From contig JAHHLF010000002.1 in NCBI GenBank assembly GCA_018679315.1, positions 1-5,140 on the forward strand: 5,140 bases of DNA, written 5' to 3'. The translations under genes were made by a program, and so were the position numbers. The notes beneath the pieces are model-generated. The model did no database searches. It was given only the letters and a program-made list of their open reading frames with translations, and was not told the origin of the DNA. Positions 1-5,140 of this stretch are shown here, piece by piece. The DNA is from Bacteroidia bacterium (GTDB lineage: Bacteria; Bacteroidota; Bacteroidia; Flavobacteriales; Flavobacteriaceae). Numbering within the stretch: position 1 is the stretch's first letter; every line of letters begins with the position of its first letter.

Positions 1-10
1 CTAGATCCAG

Positions 11-637
11 ATGAACTACGAAATTCTTTCAGCATTTGCATTCGCCACAGCCGCACTGGCTTTTACACCGGGGCCGGACAATATTTATGTACTTACCCAA
101 GGCGTAGTAAATGGAAGGAAATACGGACTCGCTACTACAGCCGGACTCATTTCCGGATGTTTAGTGCATACAACCTTATTGGCATTCGGGGTCTCCCTGA
201 TCATAAAGGAGAGCGAGAGTTTATTCTTTGCCATAAAGCTTCTTGGGGCGATCTATTTGCTCTACCTGGCCTATAAGGTGTACAAGGAGGGTGATGTCAT
301 TAATTTGAATAGTTCAGCGCTACCCAAGAGATCCCTGTGGCAACTTTTCAGACAAGGATTTATCATGAATGTATTAAACCCGAAAGTCACTATATTCTTC
401 CTGGCATTTTTCCCGGCTTTTTTGTTTAGCAAGACCATGAGTACTGTGTGGCAATTTTACATTCTGGGTTTCCTGTTTATGCTTGTTTCTTTAATAATTT
501 TCTCCGCTATTGCTATCATGGCCGGTAGTATATCCAGCTATCTGCGTTCCCATAAAAGTGTTGGAAAATGGTTGAAGTGGGTCCAGATTTTGGTCTTTGT
601 GGGGATCGCCGCCTTCCTGTTGATATCAGATAATTAG
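11..637 (+). CDS. LysE/RhtB-family amino-acid exporter
   Basis: Inner-membrane translocator of 208 residues, the usual length for the LysE/RhtB family, which exports amino acids such as homoserine, threonine, leucine or lysine. Visible family marks are the PGPDN motif at residues 20-24 at the end of helix 1, the small-residue GxxxG at 45-49, the LLGAIYLLYLAYK helix at about 78-89, and FRQGFIMNVLNPK at about 113-125. About six hydrophobic segments can be seen (roughly 4-26, 38-63, 70-91, 115-138, 145-171, 185-206). The ATG at 11 gives the normal family N-terminus. There is no clear Shine-Dalgarno sequence, and only ten bases upstream are in the window. The next gene starts 33 bases after the stop, so the two are probably one transcript. 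The substrate cannot be told from sequence; the neighbouring leucine-catabolism-type enzyme makes a branched-chain amino acid plausible, but this is inference. Confidence 0.92.
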   Translation: MNYEILSAFAFATAALAFTPGPDNIYVLTQGVVNGRKYGLATTAGLISGCLVHTTLLAFGVSLIIKESESLFFAIKLLGAIYLLYLAYKVYKEGDVINLNSSALPKRSLWQLFRQGFIMNVLNPKVTIFFLAFFPAFLFSKTMSTVWQFYILGFLFMLVSLIIFSAIAIMAGSISSYLRSHKSVGKWLKWVQILVFVGIAAFLLISDN

Positions 638-670
638 TGCTACTTTTATATAGCAAGAATGCAATAGCCT

Positions 671-1537
671 ATGTCCCAATCGGTCAAGCTTATAGAATGT
701 CCGCGTGATGCCATGCAAGGCATTAAAACCTTCATTCCTACGGAGGAAAAAATCCGGTATATTCAATCCTTATTGAAATGTGGTTTTAGTACCATCGATT
801 TTGGAAGTTTTGTCTCCCCCAAAGCCGTTCCTCAAATGCAGGATACCGCCCGGGTCCTGGAAGGGATGGACTTGAGTGAGACAGACAGCAAGTTATTGGC
901 AATAGTTGCCAATGTCCGTGGCGCCAATGATGCCTGCATGTTTGAAGACATAGATTTTCTGGGTTACCCTTTTTCAATTTCAGAAAACTTTCAAATGCGT
1001 AATACCCATAAAACCATTGCGCAATCCATAGACATATTAAGGGAGCTTCTGGAATTGGCAGACAAGCATAATAAGGAAGTCGTCACCTACATAAGCATGG
1101 GATTTGGGAACCCTTATGGTGATCCCTGGGATGTGGATATAGTAGGGGAGTGGACGGTCAGCCTTGCAGAAATGGGTGTGCGTATTTTATCTTTATCTGA
1201 TACAATAGGTTCCTCAACCCCGGAAGTGATCTCGCATCTGTTTTCAGAATTGATCCCGACCTATCCCGATATAGAATTTGGGGCGCATTTGCATACTACG
1301 CCGATGACCTGGCATGAGAAGGTAGACGCTGCCTACCAGGCCGGATGCAGGCGTTTTGACGGAGCTATTCAGGGTTTTGGTGGCTGCCCGATGGCCAAGG
1401 ATGAACTCACTGGGAACATGCCTACTGAGAAGATGCTATCTTATTTTACTTCTCATCAAATTGAATCCGGTGTGAATTGGTTGGCATTTGAAGCCGCTTT
1501 TAATAAAGCGAAAGATCTCTTTCAGAAATATGGGTAA
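671..1537 (+). CDS. Hydroxymethylglutaryl-CoA lyase (divergent clade)
   Basis: DRE-TIM metallolyase-type TIM barrel of 288 residues, most like hydroxymethylglutaryl-CoA lyase, which splits HMG-CoA into acetyl-CoA and acetoacetate in the last step of leucine breakdown. Visible marks: R12-D13 in PRDAMQG (human Arg41/Asp42), SFVSPKAVPQM at 46-56 (a strong HMG-CoA lyase signature), D177 in SLSDTIG (human Asp204), the metal-binding pair H206/H208, and C239 in GGCPMA with N249 downstream (human Cys266/Asn275). Two positions differ from the human enzyme: D43 stands where human has Glu72, and the residue after HxH is Thr209 instead of Asp. The C-terminal Cys of the human enzyme (Cys323) is absent. 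It follows the exporter closely, probably in one operon. It is most likely a leucine-pathway lyase; another DRE-TIM acyl-CoA lyase activity is possible. The usual symbol would be mvaB, withheld because of these substitutions. Confidence 0.88.
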   Translation: MSQSVKLIECPRDAMQGIKTFIPTEEKIRYIQSLLKCGFSTIDFGSFVSPKAVPQMQDTARVLEGMDLSETDSKLLAIVANVRGANDACMFEDIDFLGYPFSISENFQMRNTHKTIAQSIDILRELLELADKHNKEVVTYISMGFGNPYGDPWDVDIVGEWTVSLAEMGVRILSLSDTIGSSTPEVISHLFSELIPTYPDIEFGAHLHTTPMTWHEKVDAAYQAGCRRFDGAIQGFGGCPMAKDELTGNMPTEKMLSYFTSHQIESGVNWLAFEAAFNKAKDLFQKYG

Positions 1538-1580
1538 GGCTACTTCGCTTGTACTTCCTGAATACATAAATCTACTCGTT

Positions 1581-1599
1581 ATTTAGAATTATTTTAAAT
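1581..1599. promoter_or_regulatory. Fur-type operator upstream of porin gene
   Basis: The 19-mer ATTTAGAATTATTTTAAAT is one base short of the perfect palindrome ATTTAGAATTATTCTAAAT (position 14 is T instead of C). Its core has the AAT-n-ATT layout of a Fur 7-1-7 box and matches 10 of the 14 defined positions of the E. coli-type consensus TGATAATnATTATCA. From memory, reported Fur operators in flavobacteria look almost identical to this palindrome; I could not check that. A near-identical copy stands before the FMN-binding gene, which makes a shared regulator more likely than chance. It lies 75 bases before the porin ATG. The regulator could also be another metal-responsive repressor. Confidence 0.6.
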
Positions 1600-1646
1600 A
1601 AATGTTGGATAAAATAGTTGGACTTTCTACTTTCGTCGTCTATTCT

Positions 1647-1665
1647 ATTTATAACCAATCTAAAT
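1647..1665. promoter_or_regulatory. Possible second, degenerate operator copy
   Basis: ATTTATAACCAATCTAAAT agrees with the palindrome ATTTAGAATTATTCTAAAT at 15 of 19 positions and keeps both outer arms (ATTTA and TAAAT). It lies in the likely 5' leader, 9 bases before the porin ATG, where a bound repressor could block transcription. The region is AT-rich, so chance similarity is a real alternative. Confidence 0.25.
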
Positions 1666-1674
1666 AATTTCTAG

Positions 1675-2232
1675 ATGAAATTCTGGCATATATATTTCCC
1701 TCTATGCTTCCTAATTACGTCAATCACATTTGCTCAGACCCAAACAGATTCGATTACTCTTGACCCCCAAAAACAGTTAAATGCCGCTCAGCGCTTGCTA
1801 TCGGGAAATTACGGTTCTGCTGTCACCGTAGGCTCCTATGCCGAGATGTTATATAATCAACCGGAAGGGGATAACGGTGAATTGGATGTTCAGCGTTTGG
1901 TGCTTCTTTTTGGATATCGGTTTGATGACAGAACGCAGTTCGTGACAGAAGTGGAACTCGAGCATGTAAATGAGGTTTTTGTAGAACAGGCATTTGTTAA
2001 CTACAATGTGGCTAACAATGTCAATTTACGAGGTGGTTTAATGCTTATACCAATGGGAATCGTAAATGAATTTCACGAGCCCACCACCTTTAATGGGGTA
2101 GAGCGTCCTGCTATGGATAATGCCATCATCCCCACAACCTGGCGCGAGATCGGGGTAGGGGTAGCAGGCCGATTCAATGATCTGTCTTTGGGATATCAAG
2201 CCTATGTTTTCAATGGGTTTAAATCTACCTAA
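1675..2232 (+). CDS. N-terminal half of the split porin (185 aa)
   Basis: This is what would be translated if TAA 2230-2232 acts as a normal stop. Start ATG 1675 gives a signal peptide with a hydrophobic core (FPLCFLITSITFA) and cleavage near residue 20. The fragment contains only the first several strands (for example LDVQRLVLLFGYRF, TQFVTEVELEHV, EVFVEQAFVNYNV) and ends in a likely loop at FNGFKST. It lacks the C-terminal aromatic signal, so it should not assemble as a barrel alone and would probably be degraded in the periplasm. Confidence 0.75.
   Translation: MKFWHIYFPLCFLITSITFAQTQTDSITLDPQKQLNAAQRLLSGNYGSAVTVGSYAEMLYNQPEGDNGELDVQRLVLLFGYRFDDRTQFVTEVELEHVNEVFVEQAFVNYNVANNVNLRGGLMLIPMGIVNEFHEPTTFNGVERPAMDNAIIPTTWREIGVGVAGRFNDLSLGYQAYVFNGFKST
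2230..2232 (+). other. Premature in-frame TAA in the porin gene
   Basis: Codon 186 reads TAA between ACC (Thr) and GCA (Ala), in a Gly-rich, likely surface loop (FNGFKST, stop, ADGEGGVSG). A single base change from CAA, GAA, AAA, TTA, TCA, TAC or TAT would explain it. The next bases (GCA) are not a known strong readthrough context. Other genes here (the lyase, the four-helix protein) end on TAA, so a changed genetic code is unlikely. Confidence 0.9.
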
Positions 2233-2859
2233 GCAGATGGTGAGGGAGGCGTGAGCGGATTATTAAAAGGTTCGAACGGGCTTCGTGGTGGTAGGCAAAA
2301 AGCGATCCAATCAACCATCGATAATCCTAATCTTTCTATGAAAGTTGACTTTTATGGTTTTCGGGGCTTACGGCTGGGATTGGCAGGATATTTTGGGCGT
2401 ACACAGGCTGAAGATGATATAGATATGATGGAAGGGAGCTCTATAGGGATCCGAATGATCGGGCTTGACGCGCGCTATGCGTACCGTAGATTTACCGCCC
2501 GGGGCCAAATTATCAATGCTACCCTGATTGATACGGAGGAATATAATATGCTAACCGGACGTGATCTGGGGAGTTCACTCAGGGGATTTTATGTCGAAGG
2601 AGGATATAATCTCCTGCCCTTATCTAAAAGGCAGAAGCTGTTTGCCTTCTTCCGCTATGAACAATTTGATACCCATGCTGATACTGCGGGCGATTTGCCA
2701 GTCAACGAAGCCTATGACCGGACGGATGTCACAACGGGATTGACCTACCATTTAGCACCCGGTGTTGTAGTAAAGGGGGATTATCAGTTTCGAACCAATG
2801 CTTTAGATGATAGCGATGTACCAAACCGTATGAATTTTGGAATCGGGGTGTGGTTCTGA
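2233..2859 (+). pseudogene. C-terminal half of the split porin
   Basis: Continuation of the same frame after the TAA: ADGEGGVSGLLKGSNGLRG, then barrel strands (MKVDFYGFRGLRLGLAGYFG, RRFTARGQIINATLI, LRGFYVEGGYNLL, QKLFAFFRYEQF, DVTTGLTYHL, GVVVKGDYQFR) to the terminal NFGIGVWF. A GTG at 2251 could be called as a start, but it has no signal peptide after it, and the GAGGGAGG before it ends only one base from the GTG, too close to work as a ribosome-binding site. I therefore read this as the tail of the upstream gene and not a separate gene. Confidence 0.8.
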
Positions 2860-2890
2860 TTTTGGTTACTTAATGTTCATGCTTTCAGTT

Positions 2891-2909
2891 ATTAAGAATT
2901 ATTCTAAAT
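2891..2909. promoter_or_regulatory. Fur-type operator before FMN-binding gene
   Basis: ATTAAGAATTATTCTAAAT is one base off the palindrome ATTTAGAATTATTCTAAAT (position 4 is A instead of T) and matches 17 of 19 positions of the site upstream of the porin. It ends four bases before the TAnnTTTG box at 2913-2920, so it occupies the spacer between the -33 region and the -7 box. A bound repressor there would block RNA polymerase. This position beside a recognisable promoter, and the second copy upstream, make it the better supported of the two operators. Confidence 0.65.
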
Positions 2910-2912
2910 TGA

Positions 2913-2920
2913 TACATTTG
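2913..2920 (+). promoter_or_regulatory. Bacteroidota -7 promoter box (TAnnTTTG)
   Basis: TACATTTG is an exact match to TAnnTTTG, the -7 element of the primary sigma factor of Bacteroidota. No TTG is seen at the -33 distance; TTA at 2889-2891 is the nearest (21-base spacer). The usual spacing puts transcription start near 2924-2926, at the ATG of the FMN-binding gene, so the transcript would be leaderless or nearly so. It overlaps the GTG at 2920, which argues against that codon as the start. Confidence 0.55.
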
Positions 2921-2925
2921 TGCAT

Positions 2926-3459
2926 ATGGGAATTGTTTCGAAATTGTTTTTAATACTTCTTCTGGTAGTACATTTACCCGGCCCGTCTGGGTGGATGGGA
3001 AAATTGGATAAAAAGATCCACAGGGAGATTGAAAAAACTTTCGATATCTCGCAATACAAATTAGAACCTCTTGATATTCCTATAAAACTTAATAGTGAAT
3101 TGCCACTATCTATGCAAAAGGGTTTCCGCAAGATCATTAGCAGCGAGGATCTTTTTGGCTACGTGTTTGTTGGTTCTGCGCCAAGCAAGACGGCAAAATT
3201 TGACTATCTCGTATTGTTTGACACAAAAATCCAAGTCGTTCATACCAAAGTACTGATCTACAGGGAAGAATATGGCGGAGAGATTGGTAGTAAACGATGG
3301 CTTCGGCAATTTCATGGCATGGATGGTACTAATCGTGTTCTTGCCAACACCAATATAGATGCTATTTCCGGGGCGACTATTTCGGTGCGTTCCATGACGA
3401 GAGCCATGGATAACTTATTTCAATCTGTAGGAATGCTCAAAAAGAATGGAATATTATGA
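2926..3459 (+). CDS. Extracytoplasmic FMN-binding domain protein (flavinylated)
   Basis: 177-residue protein of the FMN_bind family (the domain of RnfG/NqrC). ATG 2926 is chosen over GTG 2920 because the GTG lies inside the -7 box. Numbering from the ATG, a hydrophobic segment at about 6-17 (LFLILLLVVHLP) acts as signal peptide or membrane anchor, followed by a charged linker (KLDKKIHREIEK) and an FMN-binding domain at about 65-168. The motif DAISGAT at 145-151 matches the DxxSGAT sequence where the flavin transferase ApbE attaches FMN through a phosphoester to the Thr (here Thr151, codon 3376-3378). Such domains carry electrons on the outer face of the inner membrane. No ApbE gene is in the window. 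The stop overlaps the start of the next gene, so the two are translationally coupled. A Fur-type operator at the promoter suggests expression under iron limitation. Electron donor and acceptor are not visible. Confidence 0.85.
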   Translation: MGIVSKLFLILLLVVHLPGPSGWMGKLDKKIHREIEKTFDISQYKLEPLDIPIKLNSELPLSMQKGFRKIISSEDLFGYVFVGSAPSKTAKFDYLVLFDTKIQVVHTKVLIYREEYGGEIGSKRWLRQFHGMDGTNRVLANTNIDAISGATISVRSMTRAMDNLFQSVGMLKKNGIL

Positions 3460-3962
3460 TGAGTTTCCATGGATACTTACCTTCCTTACCGCGAGGTATT
3501 CGCTTATTCTTAAGCGTTTTTGTTGTCATCCTTTCAATAGGTTTCTACACCGGACTCCTATTCGTATCTCAAACAGACTCTATGTCCCCTGATGGGGTAG
3601 TAGAGAATTATTTGGGAAATGAAGACAAGCCTGAGGCCGAAATCATGAAGTTCGAGAAGAGCGAACGTGAAATGCTTAATATAGTGCATACACACGTGCT
3701 TTCCATTTCCTTTATTTTTTTTATGCTCGGGATCCTCGTTTGGGGGACAACTTTATCTGAGCCTCTTAAGCGATTCTTAACCATTGAACCTTTCATTTCT
3801 GTCCTGCTCACATTTGGCGGAATCTACCTAATGTGGAAAGGGATCCTTTGGATGAAATATGTAGTTTTAGTCTCTGGTACCTTGATGACAGCTACTTTCA
3901 TTGTTGCATCTCTTATCGTTTTATTTCAGCTCCTTGCTCCCGCAAATCGTCATAATAGTTAA
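3456..3962 (+). CDS. Four-helix inner-membrane protein with HxH motif, unknown family
   Basis: 168 residues; I do not recognise the family. Predicted helices lie at about 16-37, 79-98, 109-127 and 135-160. Positive residues (R14, R17, K105, R106, R165) fall on the side that also holds both termini, so N and C ends are probably cytoplasmic. The 38-77 loop, rich in Asp/Glu, faces the periplasm. H78 and H80 (VHTH) sit at the periplasmic start of helix 2 and are the only His residues near the membrane; they are candidate metal or heme ligands, but no second-helix His exists for classical bis-His heme. ATG 3456 overlaps the upstream TGA (ATGATGA), and a second ATG at 3459 is an equally possible start. 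Coupling to the FMN-binding protein suggests a membrane partner that passes electrons to or from the flavin; this is inference. Confidence 0.8.
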   Translation: MMSFHGYLPSLPRGIRLFLSVFVVILSIGFYTGLLFVSQTDSMSPDGVVENYLGNEDKPEAEIMKFEKSEREMLNIVHTHVLSISFIFFMLGILVWGTTLSEPLKRFLTIEPFISVLLTFGGIYLMWKGILWMKYVVLVSGTLMTATFIVASLIVLFQLLAPANRHNS

Positions 3963-3990
3963 AGTCCAAAATACCTTAGATTTAAAATGT

Positions 3991-3998
3991 TATATTTG
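3991..3998 (+). promoter_or_regulatory. guaB promoter -7 box (TAnnTTTG)
   Basis: TATATTTG is an exact TAnnTTTG match, 23 bases before the guaB ATG. No TTG is found at the expected -33 distance. Usual spacing places transcription start near 4002, which is the first base of the inverted repeat described next. It gives guaB its own promoter, separate from the FMN-binding operon. Confidence 0.6.
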
Positions 3999-4001
3999 CT
4001 C

Positions 4002-4020
4002 GCAATTAAGAGGTAATTGC
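4002..4020 (+). promoter_or_regulatory. Inverted repeat with guaB ribosome-binding site in its loop
   Basis: GCAATTA (4002-4008) and TAATTGC (4014-4020) are perfect 7-bp arms around the 5-base loop AGAGG (4009-4013). The purine run AAGAGG (4008-4013) ends 8 bases before ATG 4022 and is the likely Shine-Dalgarno sequence. As RNA, the hairpin would sit at the very 5' end of the transcript and display the ribosome site in its loop. As DNA, it could be a repressor operator just downstream of the -7 box. Confidence 0.6.
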
Positions 4021-4021
4021 A

Positions 4022-5140
4022 ATGGACTCCCACCAAACAAAGATCCTGGGTGAAGGCTTAACTTATGACGATGTACTCCTCGTCCCGTCCTTTTCCGAAA
4101 TCCTACCCAGGGAAGTAGATATCACCACTCAGTTCACGCGAAATATTCGAATCAATGTGCCCATTATTTCGGCGGCCATGGATACGGTAACAGAATCGAG
4201 AATGGCTATAGCTATGGCCCAAGAGGGAGGCATTGGTGTCCTTCACAAAAATATGACCATAGAACGCCAGGCAGATAAAGTTAGGAAGGTAAAACGTGCC
4301 GAGAGTGGGATGATCATAGATCCGGTCACTTTGCTAAAAGATGCCCTGGTAAGGGATGCAAAAATGGCGATGGCAGAACACGGCATTGGCGGTATTCCTA
4401 TCGTTAATGGAAACCGACAGTTAATCGGGATCGTTACCAACCGGGACCTGCGTTTTGAAAAGAACAACGAGCGCCCTCTTGCTGAGGTGATGACTACCGA
4501 GAATCTGGTAACGGTAGGGGAGGGGACTTCGCTTGAGGAAGCCGAAGTTATCCTTCAGGACAATAAGATCGAGAAACTCCCGGTGGTGAACCAATCCAAT
4601 GAATTGGTAGGCTTGATCACTTTTCGTGATATTGCCAAACTTTCTTTAAAGCCTATTGCAAATAAAGATCAATACGGCCGCTTGCGTGTTGCGGCAGCTA
4701 TAGGTGTTACCGAAGATGCCACAGAACGCGCAGGAGCACTTGTGAAATCCGGTGTTGATGCGATTGTTATAGATACGGCCCATGGTCATACCAAAGGCGT
4801 TGTTGAAGTCTTGAAAAAAGTTAAAAAAGCATTTCCTGATCTGGAGGTCATAGTAGGTAATATTGCCACAGGGGAAGCGGCAAAATATTTGGTTGAGGCG
4901 GGAGCCGATGCGGTTAAAGTAGGCATAGGTCCCGGTTCTATTTGTACGACACGTGTTGTGGCCGGAGTAGGCTTTCCACAATTTTCAGCCCTTTTGGAAG
5001 TTTCCACTGCCATCAAAGGAAGCGGCGTGCCAATTATCGCTGACGGTGGAATTAGGTATACAGGTGATATACCAAAAGCATTAGCGGCAGGGGCAAATAC
5101 TGTCATGCTCGGTTCCCTTCTGGCCGGAACGAAAGAGTCC
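4022..5140 (+). CDS. guaB: IMP dehydrogenase (5' part, runs off window)
   Basis: First 373 codons of inosine-5'-monophosphate dehydrogenase, which oxidises IMP to XMP with NAD+ in the committed step of GMP synthesis in the cytosol. The frame is open to the last base; full bacterial enzymes are about 490 residues, so roughly 115 are missing. Features: N-terminal LTYDDVLLVPSFSEILPREV (13-32), SAAMDTVTE (50-58), two CBS domains inserted at about 95-146 and 155-208, DTAHGHTKGV (251-260), the catalytic loop GPGSICTT with nucleophile Cys308, and IIADGGIRYTGDI with IMP-phosphate-binding D341-G342-G343. It ends at LGSLLAGTKES, just before the mobile flap with the catalytic Arg-Tyr. ATG 4022 fits the family N-terminus and has AAGAGG upstream. 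All visible active-site parts are intact. Housekeeping gene, functionally unrelated to the preceding operon. Confidence 0.97.
   Translation, partial: MDSHQTKILGEGLTYDDVLLVPSFSEILPREVDITTQFTRNIRINVPIISAAMDTVTESRMAIAMAQEGGIGVLHKNMTIERQADKVRKVKRAESGMIIDPVTLLKDALVRDAKMAMAEHGIGGIPIVNGNRQLIGIVTNRDLRFEKNNERPLAEVMTTENLVTVGEGTSLEEAEVILQDNKIEKLPVVNQSNELVGLITFRDIAKLSLKPIANKDQYGRLRVAAAIGVTEDATERAGALVKSGVDAIVIDTAHGHTKGVVEVLKKVKKAFPDLEVIVGNIATGEAAKYLVEAGADAVKVGIGPGSICTTRVVAGVGFPQFSALLEVSTAIKGSGVPIIADGGIRYTGDIPKALAAGANTVMLGSLLAGTKES

Larger units (their letters stand above)
1675..2859 (+). pseudogene. Outer-membrane porin-like barrel, split by in-frame TAA
   Basis: One reading frame of 394 codons plus a terminal stop, broken only by TAA at 2230-2232 (codon 186). 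Both halves read in the same frame, so no frameshift is needed. If the stop is ignored, the product has a signal peptide (residues 1-20, cleavage likely at TFA|Q), a short periplasmic N-terminal part, and alternating amphipathic strands through to the last residues GIGVWF. The Trp-Phe C-terminus is the typical outer-membrane assembly signal. The GGLMLIPMGIVNEF and TTWREIGVGV segments (about 120-163) resemble phosphate-selective-porin-like (OprO/OprP-type) barrels of Bacteroidota. Codon use and protein quality do not decay on either side of the stop, so the lesion is recent, a sequencing error, or read through. The upstream Fur-type operator suggests iron control. Substrate unknown. Confidence 0.8.

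Noticed and set aside
638..655. Hairpin TGCTA...TAGCA between exporter and lyase as a terminator
   Set aside because: Only 5 bp of mostly AT stem with an 8-base loop and no following T run; too weak to call.
1538..1580. Terminator after the lyase gene
   Set aside because: No GC-rich stem followed by a T run is visible, so transcription end is undetermined.
1600..1620. -7 promoter box of the porin gene
   Set aside because: AAATGTTG (1600-1607) and TAGTTG (1615-1620) resemble TAnnTTTG only partly; neither is good enough to choose.
2230..2232. Recoded TAA (alternative genetic code)
   Set aside because: The lyase and four-helix genes end normally on TAA, so TAA is a stop in this genome.
2561..2743. 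Small plus-strand frame inside the porin
   Set aside because: Out-of-frame shadow of the barrel sequence without any protein-like features.
2251..2859. Separate gene starting at GTG 2251
   Set aside because: No signal peptide, ribosome-like GAGGGAGG ends one base from the GTG, and the sequence continues the upstream barrel in the same frame.
2920..2925. GTG 2920 as start of the FMN-binding protein
   Set aside because: It overlaps the TAnnTTTG box, so it would precede transcription start; ATG 2926 keeps the whole hydrophobic N-terminus.
4646..5106. Two overlapping open frames on the minus strand inside guaB, and smaller ones elsewhere (e.g. 786-977, 2904-3315, 3608-3811, 4243-4467)
   Set aside because: All lie opposite well-supported genes, overlap each other in part, and show no recognisable domain, signal or start region.

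Overview
The window looks like chromosomal DNA of a marine-type flavobacterium (Bacteroidota, probably Flavobacteriaceae). The evidence is moderate GC, AT-rich gaps without strong Shine-Dalgarno sequences, two exact copies of the Bacteroidota -7 promoter box TAnnTTTG, and the style of the outer-membrane barrel and HMG-CoA-lyase-type proteins. All genes lie on the + strand. No rRNA, tRNA, CRISPR array, insertion sequence or gene-free stretch over 300 bases is visible.

Layout. (1) 11-637 encodes a LysE/RhtB-family amino-acid exporter. It is followed after 33 bases by a divergent hydroxymethylglutaryl-CoA lyase (671-1537). The two are probably co-transcribed and suggest leucine/branched-chain amino-acid metabolism. 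(2) 1538-1674 is a regulatory gap with a near-palindromic 19-mer that matches a Fur-type operator, plus a weaker second copy close to the next start. (3) 1675-2859 is an outer-membrane beta-barrel (porin-like) gene split by an in-frame TAA at 2230-2232. Both halves are in the same frame and together make a complete barrel protein ending in Trp-Phe. (4) 2860-2925 holds a second copy of the same 19-mer, directly next to a TAnnTTTG box. (5) 2926-3459 is a secreted or membrane-anchored FMN-binding-domain protein with a covalent flavinylation motif. It overlaps by four bases (ATGA) with a small four-helix membrane protein (3456-3962) carrying an HTH (His-Thr-His) motif. (6) 3963-4021 holds a second TAnnTTTG box and a perfect 7-bp inverted repeat whose loop contains the ribosome-binding site of guaB. 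guaB (IMP dehydrogenase) starts at 4022 and runs off the window end.

The most interesting part is 1581-3962. Two transcription units that look controlled by the same iron-type repressor encode an outer-membrane channel, a flavinylated extracytoplasmic electron carrier and a small inner-membrane protein. My inference is an iron-regulated, flavin-based electron-transfer or ferric-reduction/uptake module, in which the porin component of this particular strain is interrupted by a stop codon. The components are read from sequence and family knowledge. The joint function is a hypothesis.
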